Source of the DNA: Chloroflexus islandicus
GTDB lineage: Bacteria > Chloroflexota > Chloroflexia > Chloroflexales > Chloroflexaceae
NCBI RefSeq assembly: GCF_001650695.1
Contig: NZ_LWQS01000052.1
Span: 1 to 57,676 of the forward strand
Length of the DNA stretch: 57,676 nt
Reading direction: 5' to 3'
The notes under the pieces: model-generated
What the model was told of the DNA's origin: nothing
Seen by the model: only the letters and a program-made list of their open reading frames with translations
Databases searched by the model: none
In this document: positions 42,151 through 50,749 of the stretch, piece after piece
Numbering within the stretch: the first letter of the stretch is position 1
Layout: each line of letters begins with the position of its first letter
Position numbers and translations under genes: made by a program

Positions 42151-43905
42151 CTACATCGTGCCGCTGCCGCTCAGGCGGCGCAGACCCTCATTACGCAGGC
42201 TGCCGCCGATCCACTTCAGATGGTTGACGCCGATCTGCCAGAGCTGGCCCCATGTTTCGGGGTTGGCTGCGCCCTTGAGGAAGGTCATGATCGGGCGTGG
42301 CCGCAGTGACCACTCGCGCGCCGCTCGCTTGGCCCAATACTCCAGATCAGCCGAGCTGAGGTGCGGGTAGTTCAGCACCGTGTGGGAGTACATATCGTAG
42401 TCTTCCCACTGGTTCATCCGGATCCAGCCGTTGGCCACCGCTTCGTAATAGAAAGGCGTGCCGGGGTAGGGTGTCGCGATATGGAAGAGGGCGATATCAA
42501 GTGGCAACCGCTTCGAGAGGGCGATCGTCTGCTGAATCGTCTCGACCGTCTCACCCGGCAGGCCGATGATGAAATAGCCCCAGTTCATAATCCCGGCCCG
42601 GTGGCTGGCAGCAATCGTCTCTTCGATCCGCTTGACGGTGGTGCCCTTGCGTGCCCGCTTCAACACCTCTTCGCTACCGCTCTCAAGACCCCACGCGATC
42701 ATAAAGCAGCCGGCCTTGCGCATCAACCGCAGCTCATCCTCATCAACAAAATCAACCCGGCTGTTGCAGCTCCAGCGCAGCTTGATCCCCTCTTTGATGA
42801 TCGTGTTGCAGAGGTCGTAGACAAACTCCTTCTTGACCGTAAACAGGTCGGCCTCGAAGTGGATGTGATGCATGCCCATCTCTTTGAGCATGATCATCTC
42901 TTGCAAGACGTGATGCGGGCTGCGGTGGCGCACACTCGATTGGTAGGTCACGTGCTTGATGCAGTAGCGGCAGCCGGCGGGGCAGCCTCGGCTGGTGAGC
43001 ACGAAGGTGTAGGGGCCGCCGACGATCGGCACTTTGTAGCGCTGCCACGGCAACTGGTCGTGCAACGGGATGGGCAAGGTGTCAAGATCTTCAATAAATG
43101 GCCGGTCAGGATTGATCTGTACCTCGCCGTGCTCGTCGCGGTAGCCGACGCCGAGCGTTTCGCGCAGGGCTTTGGCGATAATCTTGGGATGCACACCGAG
43201 AAACCGTCCGCGCGTGGTCAGGTACGAAGCGTCAGGGAAGGGCAATTTGCGCCACGGTGCAGTGAGATCGGGGTTGCCGACCGGCACCGTCTCATCGGCG
43301 TGCTCTTGCTGAACCACGCGGTCGATCGTGCGGATGACATCAACAATGGTCAGCTCTGGTTCGCCGCGCACCACGATGTCGAGCGTCGGGTAGGCTTCGA
43401 GCGTCTCGCGGGTCATCGGTGTGACGTGGGTGCCGATCGCCATCGTGATGGTGCCCACCGCTTTGCCGATGAACGTCGTCCGCATGTCGTTCGTTAAGGT
43501 GGGAGCCGTCGCGTGGATGATCATGTAGCGCGGCTTCTTTTCCCACATATACTTCTCGAACGACTTCCAATCCATCATGAGGCCGATCGCATCGATCACC
43601 TCGACCGTATAACCGGCTTCCTTCACCACCGCGCCGATTTGGGCCAACGCGGTTTGCGGCCAGATAATACCGTCGCGGGTGCGCCGGCCAACGCGGGCAA
43701 TATCACGCAAGAAGAGATCACCGTCGGGCGATGGCGGGTTCAACACCAGCACATCAAGCCGGGGCGTCTTCTCGCGCGGCATTTCGACAAAGCGGATCTC
43801 GCCGGCGCGTTCGTTAGGCCGGGCCGGGGCGACCAGCTTAATGCCGGTCGGTTTATCGCCCGGCGCTTGTTTGCGTTGAGTTGGCGTCGTTTCCTGCTCG
43901 CTCAT
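42151..43905 (-). CDS. B12-binding radical SAM enzyme
   Basis: The 584-residue protein has an N-terminal cobalamin-binding-like Rossmann region (about 50-190; VLVLNPPSPDGDLF, GAVVKEAGYTVEVIDA). A radical SAM domain follows, with the CxxxCxxC cluster at Cys308, Cys312 and Cys315 (SRGCPAGCRYC), and then a typical C-terminal helical extension. Relatives include BchE, hopanoid methylases and phosphonate C-methyltransferases. Its place among glycosyltransferases suggests C-methylation or rearrangement of a sugar or lipid. The start at 43905 has GAGGAG upstream and lies 53 bases inside the preceding membrane-protein gene. Confidence 0.87.
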   Translation of the reverse strand: MSEQETTPTQRKQAPGDKPTGIKLVAPARPNERAGEIRFVEMPREKTPRLDVLVLNPPSPDGDLFLRDIARVGRRTRDGIIWPQTALAQIGAVVKEAGYTVEVIDAIGLMMDWKSFEKYMWEKKPRYMIIHATAPTLTNDMRTTFIGKAVGTITMAIGTHVTPMTRETLEAYPTLDIVVRGEPELTIVDVIRTIDRVVQQEHADETVPVGNPDLTAPWRKLPFPDASYLTTRGRFLGVHPKIIAKALRETLGVGYRDEHGEVQINPDRPFIEDLDTLPIPLHDQLPWQRYKVPIVGGPYTFVLTSRGCPAGCRYCIKHVTYQSSVRHRSPHHVLQEMIMLKEMGMHHIHFEADLFTVKKEFVYDLCNTIIKEGIKLRWSCNSRVDFVDEDELRLMRKAGCFMIAWGLESGSEEVLKRARKGTTVKRIEETIAASHRAGIMNWGYFIIGLPGETVETIQQTIALSKRLPLDIALFHIATPYPGTPFYYEAVANGWIRMNQWEDYDMYSHTVLNYPHLSSADLEYWAKRAAREWSLRPRPIMTFLKGAANPETWGQLWQIGVNHLKWIGGSLRNEGLRRLSGSGTM

Positions 43906-44386
43906 GGTTCTCCTCTTGTGGTTTGGCATCACGTGATGCGGTAGCGCCGCTTGTTGTCGCATTGGTGCGGGCAGGGTAGAAGCGGCGGAATGCGTTCATC
44001 ATAGACGATCCGAATGACAGGTGCAGACCGTGAAACACCATCAGAAAGGTTGTCAGCACGAATCCCGTATTGATGACTGGGCCGACGATGAAGTGCAGCG
44101 GTCGATTCCAATGGGCGATTTCCAAGCCGAACAGCATATCGATCGCGTGATGGAGTTCGCCGGCCACATGTTTTTCGTATTCGTACCCTAACCCAAATAG
44201 CAGCGCGCTAAACAGCCAGACGGCATTAGCCCGTGATGGTTGCCGGTAGAGCTGGAGGCTGAAGAACAGCGCCGCTGCCAGTGCAGCCATAATCGGCCAG
44301 TTGTGGCTGATTAAGACGACCAGATAACCGATCACATAGTGCGTCTGGCCGAGGTTCTGTTCACTCCATACGTAAAACTGTTCCAC
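43853..44386 (-). CDS. Membrane protein of unknown function
   Basis: The 177-residue protein has four hydrophobic segments (about 17-30, 32-48, 57-70, 98-120) and His/Glu-rich loops (YEYEKHVAGELHH, NRPLHF). It ends in a polar Ser/Thr/Ala-rich tail. It starts with GTG at 44386 behind AGGAAAGG, and its last 53 bases overlap the radical SAM gene. No family is recognised. The overlap implies that its production is tied to the radical SAM enzyme, possibly as a membrane anchor or partner. Confidence 0.7.
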   Translation of the reverse strand: MEQFYVWSEQNLGQTHYVIGYLVVLISHNWPIMAALAAALFFSLQLYRQPSRANAVWLFSALLFGLGYEYEKHVAGELHHAIDMLFGLEIAHWNRPLHFIVGPVINTGFVLTTFLMVFHGLHLSFGSSMMNAFRRFYPARTNATTSGATASRDAKPQEENHERAGNDANSTQTSAGR

Positions 44387-44400
44387 GTCCTTTCCTCGCG

Positions 44401-45636
44401 CTAGGCTGTTTGCGCTACCGGCTCAACCGGCGTTGTCAGCGGCGTATATGTCCAGTTGAGATCAGCGGCTTGCTCGCTCTCGCGCCGGCTTAGTTCGGCC
44501 AAGACTCGCGCCAGTCCCCATGCGCTGACCAGTTGTACTCCCATCAGCACCAGCATCGCGCTGACCACCGGTGCAAACCACGAATTAGCCAGCGCCGGAT
44601 TGGTCAGATCAAACGCGACTGCGGCAATGTAGGTGGCAATTCCGCCAAGGATGGCCAGCAATCCCAACCACCAGTAATGGCGCTCGATCCGGCGCCCGTT
44701 GCCGCGCCGGCCAAACAAGCCTTGCCGGATGGCGCGCTTGTGGAAGAGGGCAACCAGATAGCTAAACGAGGTGCCGGTGGTGTAGAGTGTGACACCGGCG
44801 ACGGCCAGCACCAGCGCGCCGAAGAGCTGCGGGAATGACCAGCCGGCGAGTAGCCCTAGCCCGATTCCGATGCTTTGCCCCAGTGTGATCAGTAAGGCCA
44901 GTGCCAGCAAGGCCAGCCCGACCCCGCCAAAGATCCGCACCGGGTTATAGGTCAGCGCCGTCCAGACAATCGACTTGGTAAAGCGCAGACCATCGCGAAT
45001 CACGTGGAGCTTGCTGCGACCCGACCGCTCTTTGTACGGGATGGGCACTTCGACCATTCGCAACCCTTCGTGGAGGGCGCGGGTGCTCATCGCCGGGGTG
45101 AAATCGAGGGTGTTGGGCAGCGGGTAGATGACCGGCAAGATGGAGCGGCGCAACACGCGCTGGCCGCTGGCGCTGTCGCTGATCCGCACGCCGGCCACCA
45201 GCGAGAGCATCGTCGCAAAGATCGTGTTGCCAATCCGGCGCACCAACGGCATCTCGCTGTGCGCGCCCGCCATGCGGCTGCCGATCACAATGTCGGCGCC
45301 TTCTAGCGCGACTTTGCACATCTGCGGGAAGTATTCAGGCGGGTAGGTGCTGTCGGCGTCGAGGAAGCCGATTAGCTCGCCGCGCGCTTGGCTGAAGCCG
45401 GTCTTCAAGGCGCCGCCATAGCCGCGATTCTGCTGCCGGATCAGCCGCACCCGGTCGCCGAAGCTCTGCACAATCGCGGCGGTGCGATCCTTTGAGCCAT
45501 CGTCAACCACAATGCACTCAAGATCGTCAACGCCAACCTCTTGCAATGCCGGCCGGATCGCCAAGACTCGTTCGACAATGGCTGCGATCCCGTCCTCTTC
45601 ATTGTAGGCCGGTATCACAACGGAAAGCGTGGTCAT
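44401..45636 (-). CDS. Glycosyltransferase family 2 with C-terminal membrane domain
   Basis: The 411-residue protein has a GT2 domain (about 1-230; LSVVIPAYNEEDG, VVDDGSKDRT, FLDADSTYPPE) followed by four hydrophobic segments (about 235-265, 272-295, 325-345, 360-385). DPM1-like GT2 enzymes with this layout make polyprenyl-phosphate sugars at the membrane. The start at 45636 is preceded by GGGAGGGGG; the frame to 45699 lies in the spacer and is not preferred. The membrane-protein gene starts 14 bases after its stop. Confidence 0.9.
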   Translation of the reverse strand: MTTLSVVIPAYNEEDGIAAIVERVLAIRPALQEVGVDDLECIVVDDGSKDRTAAIVQSFGDRVRLIRQQNRGYGGALKTGFSQARGELIGFLDADSTYPPEYFPQMCKVALEGADIVIGSRMAGAHSEMPLVRRIGNTIFATMLSLVAGVRISDSASGQRVLRRSILPVIYPLPNTLDFTPAMSTRALHEGLRMVEVPIPYKERSGRSKLHVIRDGLRFTKSIVWTALTYNPVRIFGGVGLALLALALLITLGQSIGIGLGLLAGWSFPQLFGALVLAVAGVTLYTTGTSFSYLVALFHKRAIRQGLFGRRGNGRRIERHYWWLGLLAILGGIATYIAAVAFDLTNPALANSWFAPVVSAMLVLMGVQLVSAWGLARVLAELSRRESEQAADLNWTYTPLTTPVEPVAQTA

Positions 45637-45702
45637 GTCTTCCCCCTCCCTTTGGTCGCATAGTTGCAACCCTACCGGACGCATCTTCGTGCGTCTCACT
45701 GT

Positions 45703-46434
45703 TTAATACACGGGTATTGCCAATTGTTCGATCGGTAACGGATCGGTGCTCAGATTACGCACCACCCGGGCGGGATTGCCCACCGCAATACAGTAATCGG
45801 GAATGTCTTTCGTCACCACTGCACCCGCGCCAATCACGACATTCTTCCCAATCCGCACACCGTCGAGAATGATGGCGCCGCTCCCGATCCACGAGCCGTC
45901 GCCGATACTGATCCCTTGGGCGGTGATGCCTTGGGCGCTGATCGGGCGAGTCGTATCGCTGAAGACGTGATTGACTGCCAGTATTTGCACGAGCGTCCCC
46001 AGATAGACATCATCGCCGATGGTAATACCGCCTTGACCGCGCAGAATGCAGCTCTCGCCGATGAGCGATCGCCGTCCGATGGTGATATGGCTATGGGGGA
46101 GGTTGCGAAAGTTGTAGACGTGGAGAATGGCGTTTTTCATCACCATGCTCTCGGCGCCGATGGTGATGCCACCCGGACAAGCGTGCAGGTAGACGCCATG
46201 ATCGAGGTACACTCCCGCTCCTAGCCGCACATTGCTGGCAAAACGGATGCGCACGCCGTCTTCAATGGCAGCGATGCCGTCCATGGGCATCATGGCGCGG
46301 TAGGCAATCGCGCGGATGCCAATCCCGATCACGCTCGGTATCCAGCCGAACACACTCTGCACGAGCTGCTCGGCAACGTACCGTGGCAGAGAATTGGCTT
46401 GCCGGCTGAGGTAGAGCTGCAATCGATCGGTCAT
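45703..46434 (-). CDS. Left-handed beta-helix (hexapeptide) acyltransferase
   Basis: The 243-residue protein is mostly hexapeptide repeats of the type (I/V)GxxxxI ([62 protein letters not shown]). It has the catalytic His in AVNHVFSD and the closing AVGNPARVV. Such enzymes acetylate or acylate sugars. The N-terminal ~50 residues are hydrophobic/amphipathic. A TAGAAT at 46464-46469 (minus strand) may be its -10. The upstream wecB gene is set off by a terminator hairpin. Confidence 0.9.
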   Translation of the reverse strand: MTDRLQLYLSRQANSLPRYVAEQLVQSVFGWIPSVIGIGIRAIAYRAMMPMDGIAAIEDGVRIRFASNVRLGAGVYLDHGVYLHACPGGITIGAESMVMKNAILHVYNFRNLPHSHITIGRRSLIGESCILRGQGGITIGDDVYLGTLVQILAVNHVFSDTTRPISAQGITAQGISIGDGSWIGSGAIILDGVRIGKNVVIGAGAVVTKDIPDYCIAVGNPARVVRNLSTDPLPIEQLAIPVY

Positions 46435-46555
46435 GGTTTGTACTCATCCACCCACACATCGTTATTCTAGGTGTTGCCAGCATAACCGGCAGGTCTGAAC
46501 TTTGACTAACTACCGGTAGGCGTAAGTGTGACAAAAACGTAATGAGGAATCTTAA

Positions 46556-46580
46556 AGCGACGTTGCATTGCAACGTCGCT
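46556..46580 (-). terminator. Terminator-like hairpin after wecB
   Basis: AGCGACGTTGC (46556-46566) and GCAACGTCGCT (46570-46580) form a perfect 11-bp stem with a three-base ATT loop, 26 bases past the wecB stop. On the minus strand it is followed by TTTAAGATT, so intrinsic termination is plausible. Confidence 0.65.
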
Positions 46581-46605
46581 CTGAATAGCGGGTTAAGCGG
46601 GGTGA

Positions 46606-47688
46606 TTACTGCGCGTATGCAGCCATAATCGCCACAGCTCGCTCGGCGGCCCCGCTGACAATCGGCGATCGCGCCGCGCGCAGGCGATCAAGTCCAGCGG
46701 GACTGAGCCACGTCGCGGCGCCGGCGAGGATGCTTTCATAACGGTTGCCGATCAGCACCGCAACCCCTGCGTCGACCAGATAGCGCCATTCGGTTTCGTT
46801 GCGCACCAGCAAGATGGGAGTGCCGAGCACGGCGGCCTCTTCTTGCAACCCGCCTGAATCGGTGAGGAGGGCTTGGGCCGCTTGCACGAGGCAGAGCGTG
46901 TCGAGGTAGCCAAGCGGGCGCGTGGTCAGGATCCGTGGCGAGAGTTGCAACCCTTGCCGTTCCAGTGCTGCGGCGGTGCGCGGATGCACCGGGAAGACGA
47001 TCCGGTGGCTTTCGGCGAGTTCGTTGAGCGCGCGCACGATGCCGGGCAGCACCGCCGGTTCGGTATTCTCGGCCCGGTGCAGGGTGAGCGCGAGGTATTC
47101 GCCCGGCTGGAGTTCTAATTGGGTTAAGATCGCGCTCTGTTTGGCCCGCTCACGGTGCAGCAGCGCCGCGTCAATCGCAGTCGAACCGATCACGTGAATC
47201 CGCTCCTCCGGCAACCCCTCAGCGCGCAGGTTGTTGGCGGCAATCTCGTCGGCGGCCAACAGAATCTCGGCGATATGATCGACAATGATCCGGTTGAGTT
47301 CTTCGGGCATAGCCCGGTTGAACGACCGTCCCCCCGCTTCCAAATGCACCACCGGAAAGCCGAGTTTCGCCGCGCAGAGCGCGCCAGCCATGGTTGTGTT
47401 GGTATCGCCTTGCACCAGCACCAGATCGGGCCGTTCTTGCAGCAAAATCGGCTCGAGCCGGGCCAGAATGCGCGCCGTCTGTTCGCCGTGCTGGGCCGAA
47501 CCGACGCCGAGGGTGTAACGCGGCGCCGGCAAGCTCAGCTCCTCGAAGAAGATGGCGTCAACTTCGTAGGAGTAGTGCTGGCCGGAATGCACCAAAATAT
47601 GATCGAACCGCTCTTCCAGCAGCGGAATGAGTGGTGAGAGTTTGATAATCTCAGGTCGGGTGCCGAGCACGGTGAGGACACGAGCCAT
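46606..47688 (-). CDS. wecB: UDP-N-acetylglucosamine 2-epimerase (non-hydrolysing)
   Basis: The enzyme interconverts UDP-GlcNAc and UDP-ManNAc in the cytoplasm. The 360-residue protein has GTRPEIIKLSPLI at the N-terminus, HSGQHYSYE, VQGDTNTTMAG, HLEAGGRSFNRAMPEELNR and the C-terminal TDSGGLQEEA that binds UDP. The length is normal. It starts three bases after the stop of the hexapeptide acyltransferase gene at 47692, so the two are read together. UDP-ManNAc or its derivatives would feed the glycan assembled by the downstream genes. Confidence 0.94.
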   Translation of the reverse strand: MARVLTVLGTRPEIIKLSPLIPLLEERFDHILVHSGQHYSYEVDAIFFEELSLPAPRYTLGVGSAQHGEQTARILARLEPILLQERPDLVLVQGDTNTTMAGALCAAKLGFPVVHLEAGGRSFNRAMPEELNRIIVDHIAEILLAADEIAANNLRAEGLPEERIHVIGSTAIDAALLHRERAKQSAILTQLELQPGEYLALTLHRAENTEPAVLPGIVRALNELAESHRIVFPVHPRTAAALERQGLQLSPRILTTRPLGYLDTLCLVQAAQALLTDSGGLQEEAAVLGTPILLVRNETEWRYLVDAGVAVLIGNRYESILAGAATWLSPAGLDRLRAARSPIVSGAAERAVAIMAAYAQ

Positions 47689-47691
47689 AGC

Positions 47692-48651
47692 TTACCTCTC
47701 TTCGTATTCGAGTTGAATGCCGTAGTATCGCTGCAAGAAGGTGCAGAGCGCATCGAGCGGCGCGGCATGGTGCGCGCTGCGCCGGTTGGCGGTCAGGTCG
47801 AGCCACAGATCCGACGGTGGCCGCCAGTCGCGCCGGCAAATCAGCCAGATGGTAGGGTGGGCGGGATCAACCGCTGGCACGTCACTGGTTGCCGGCGCAA
47901 TCGCAAGTTGGTAGATTTGCCGTCCGGATTGCACGAGCGGGTGGGGCTGTTCGGCCAGCACCCGTAGATCGCCATGCGCAGCCGCCAGCGTCACGAAATG
48001 GCGCACCATCTGCCCGGCGATCGCGTCGAGCCGGCGCGGGGTGATGGCGCGTTGCATGCGGCTCATCGCGTTGACCACCCGCGCCGGGTTGCCTTCCACG
48101 ATCGAATTGGGCGGAATCTCGCCACTCACCACCGATCGCGAGTTCACAAAACTGTTATCGCCGACCGTCGCGCCGGGATGCAAAAAGACCCCAGCAGCGC
48201 ACCAAACCCGGTTGCCGACCACGACCGGCGCGAAGCGCACCCAGTAGCCTTCAGTGTACGGCAAGAACGAGCCGTGGGTATAGACCATACACCGCGCGCC
48301 GAGCGCACTCCAGTGACCGATCCGTACCTCTTCTTCGGTGTTGATCAGCGACTGCGGGCCAATATAGCTGTGATCGCCGATGCGCAAGCCATCAGCGCCG
48401 TACACCAGCGTAAAGCTGCTGATGATGCTGTAGCGGCCAATGCTGATGTCGCCACCGCAGTTGATCACCGTTAGCGCGCGGATAGCGCTGTAGTCGCCGA
48501 TGCTGATATGCCGGCCCATCACCGTGGCGAACCAGCCGATCGAAACGCCGCGCCCGATCTGCGCACCGCAGCAGATGCGCAAGATCGCCGGCTTGGCCGC
48601 CGGCGGCGCGATGAAGAGCACGATGAAGATGATGGTGCGATACAAGTTCAT
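47692..48651 (-). CDS. Hexapeptide-repeat acyltransferase with C-terminal extension
   Basis: The 319-residue protein has a hydrophobic N-terminus (about 5-25), hexapeptide repeats over about 30-200 (ISIGDYSAIRALTVI, ISIGRYSIISSFTLV, LRIGDHSYIGPQSLI, VRIGHWSALGARCMV, VVVGNRVWCAAGVFL) and the closing IVEGNPARVV. About 110 further residues of unknown type follow, with DLWLDLTANRRS. The extension is unusual for sugar acetyltransferases and might bind the acyl donor or carrier. The neighbour is wecB. Upstream lies the repeat cluster at 48.66-49.26 kb. Confidence 0.85.
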   Translation of the reverse strand: MNLYRTIIFIVLFIAPPAAKPAILRICCGAQIGRGVSIGWFATVMGRHISIGDYSAIRALTVINCGGDISIGRYSIISSFTLVYGADGLRIGDHSYIGPQSLINTEEEVRIGHWSALGARCMVYTHGSFLPYTEGYWVRFAPVVVGNRVWCAAGVFLHPGATVGDNSFVNSRSVVSGEIPPNSIVEGNPARVVNAMSRMQRAITPRRLDAIAGQMVRHFVTLAAAHGDLRVLAEQPHPLVQSGRQIYQLAIAPATSDVPAVDPAHPTIWLICRRDWRPPSDLWLDLTANRRSAHHAAPLDALCTFLQRYYGIQLEYEER

Positions 48652-49280
48652 AAAGATACCATATCTGTCATTGCGAGGGGGCGCAGGGACACAGCGCCGC
48701 TGTGTCCTTGAACACGTCTGCGGGCGAGCCGCTCGCGCTCCCTCCTATGTCCCTTCCGGTGCGGGCGAGCCGCCCGCGCTCCGCCTAGCTCGCGGGCAAG
48801 CCAGTCTATCATTGCGAGGGGGCGCAGCCCCCGAAGCAATCTCCCGCTTTGGCGGAACCGCTGCCGGTACGCACCGGGTGCGGGCGAGTCGCCCGTGCTC
48901 CACCTAGGTGCCGGGGCGCGGGCCGCCGGCCCGCAGGCTGCCCCTGCGCTCGGCTCGCAATGACAAGCGGCGAGCGGCAAGCATGCCGGTACGCACCGGG
49001 TGCGGGCGAGCCGCCCGCGCCCCGCCTAGCTCGCGGGCAAGCCAGTCTGTCATTGCGAGGGGGCGCAGCCCCCGAAGCAATCTCCCGCTTTGGCGGAACC
49101 GCTGCCGGTACGCACCGGGTGCGGGCGAGTCGCCCGTGCTCCACCTAGGTGCCGGGGCGCGGGCCGCCGGCCCGCAGGCTGCCCCTGCGCTCGGCTCGCA
49201 ATGACAAGCGGCGAGCGGCAAGCATGCCGGTACGCACCGGGTGCGGGCGAAGCGCCCGCGCTTCGCCGGCATTGGCGCGT
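48652..49280. repeat. Repeat cluster with a 241-bp tandem duplication
   Basis: This gap is built from the same TGTCATTGCGAG...CGAAGCAATCTCCC hairpin element as the window's left end, plus GTGCGGGCGAGCCGCCCGCG hairpins. A block of about 200-240 bp starting near 48809 repeats with a 241-bp offset near 49050; the first copies of the shared segments differ only at scattered bases. A further half-element with a different core lies at 48666-48700. All reading frames here are repeat translations. No real gene is supported. Confidence 0.82.
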
Positions 49281-50738
49281 TCACGGCCCTAACCCCTCGC
49301 TCGCTGCCGCGATCTGCGCTGCGCGCTGCCGCCAGTGTTCGGCGATGGTTGCCGGTGTGGCGAACCAGACTCTCCCTCGTGCTGCTAGGTCTTCCCATAA
49401 CGCACGATAAGTTGCCGCCCATCCCGGAAAAAGCCGGTCGTCATAGACATAATCATGCACGTCAACGAGCAGTAAGCCACCCTGTCGCGTCACCGTCTCG
49501 CGCAGTTCGCCGAGCAAGGTCTGGCGATCGCCGGGATTAAACGGTTTCTGCCCAAACAGATGGTCATCCATCCAGCCGGTGGGCAGTTGCAGGGTGCGAA
49601 TCTCACGGCGCAACCCGCGGTGCCATGGGAAAAAGGGCCATACGCTGCTGCGCCGCCAACCAAGGTAACGGTTGTGGGTCAGCGAGGCGTCGTAGCGAAA
49701 GCCGACCTGCTCGTGCATCAGCAAGGTCTGTTCGGGTTGGTGCGGGTCGAGGTGCCAGTAGTGGTGGCGGTTGCCGTCGACCGGCTGCCCGCTGGCCGCA
49801 GCGAGACGGACGCGTTCGGCGGCAAAGAGCGTGCGGTCGGTGTAGGCGCGATAACTCGCGTGCAGCCCGATCTCCCAACCCGCTGCGCTCAGTTCGTGAA
49901 ACAACGCCCGAAAGTGAGGCGCTTGCACGTCGTAGAAGGGATCGGGCAGGCCGGTCGCGTATTCCAACAACGAGCCTTGGCGAGCGACGAAGTAGAACGC
50001 CGAGCGCGCCCCGATCCGCTCTTCAAGCTCCATCCATGAACGAAAGTGCCAGTGCGTGCGGCGTCCGCTGATGACATCAACCGCCGCGCCGAGGCCGCGC
50101 GCACCTTGCCGCAGCAGAATGCGCAGCGGTTCGAGCCAGCGCACTACTTCCGGGTAGTCGACATCGTGGCCGCAGGTGGCGGCGAGTTCTGCCCCATTTG
50201 GCCAGCGCGGCAAGCCGGGTGGCAAGCCGTAGTGCTGGAGCAGATCGGCCAGCCAGCAACCAACCGCCGATGCCAAGGCGCGGCGCAGCAGGCCCTGTTC
50301 GAGCATTGGCGCGCCAGTCAGATCGCGGTAGCCGTGTTTGACCGTCGGGTATTGCTCCTCTTCGTAACCGCTGAGCAACCAGAACGCGGCAAAGATGGGG
50401 TCATCAGGAATGTGCAGGGTGCCGTTGCTGGTTGCCGGCTGGGCATTGGCCTGATCACCCGCCAGCAACGGCAGATCATATCCATCCCACTGCTTCGCAC
50501 CGAGCAGGCGCGCTTGGGCCGGGTTGGCCCACCGGTCGGGTCGCGCGTGGATCACGATCTGGGCCGGTGGGGGTTGGGCCGGCCCGGCCGTGTACGCAAT
50601 CGTCACCCGCTCGCTGTCCCACGGTTGTTCGCGCCAACCGTACCCCATGCCAGTGAGCAAGGTGCGCCAGATGTAGCCGATTTCGGCGCGATGCGCCGCC
50701 AGTGATGGGTCAATGGCCAGCGTGATGGTTGGAATCAT
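49281..50738 (-). CDS. Polysaccharide deacetylase-like protein
   Basis: The 485-residue protein has an N-terminal domain (about 1-180) of the type that precedes deacetylase domains in uncharacterised carbohydrate proteins. It then has a NodB-like barrel with TCGHDVDYPE (the DD metal motif), RSAFYFVA, GWEIGLHASYRAY (the His motif) and LLLVDVHDYVYDD. It has no signal peptide, so it may act in the cytoplasm on a precursor. It starts 11 bases after the AMP-ligase stop and is the last gene of the LamG/ACP operon. Confidence 0.82.
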   Translation of the reverse strand: MIPTITLAIDPSLAAHRAEIGYIWRTLLTGMGYGWREQPWDSERVTIAYTAGPAQPPPAQIVIHARPDRWANPAQARLLGAKQWDGYDLPLLAGDQANAQPATSNGTLHIPDDPIFAAFWLLSGYEEEQYPTVKHGYRDLTGAPMLEQGLLRRALASAVGCWLADLLQHYGLPPGLPRWPNGAELAATCGHDVDYPEVVRWLEPLRILLRQGARGLGAAVDVISGRRTHWHFRSWMELEERIGARSAFYFVARQGSLLEYATGLPDPFYDVQAPHFRALFHELSAAGWEIGLHASYRAYTDRTLFAAERVRLAAASGQPVDGNRHHYWHLDPHQPEQTLLMHEQVGFRYDASLTHNRYLGWRRSSVWPFFPWHRGLRREIRTLQLPTGWMDDHLFGQKPFNPGDRQTLLGELRETVTRQGGLLLVDVHDYVYDDRLFPGWAATYRALWEDLAARGRVWFATPATIAEHWRQRAAQIAAASEGLGP

Positions 50739-50749
50739 GGTCTGGATGC

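Noticed and set aside
42151..43905. BchE (anaerobic Mg-protoporphyrin monomethyl ester cyclase)
   Set aside because: It shares the B12/radical SAM layout and the organism makes bacteriochlorophyll. However, the gene lies inside a glycan locus, far from bchYZ, and carries SRGCPAGCRYC with no feature I can tie specifically to BchE.
48652..49280. Several open frames of 100-170 codons on both strands
   Set aside because: They are translations of GC-rich repeats, duplicate each other with the repeat period and have no recognisable domains.
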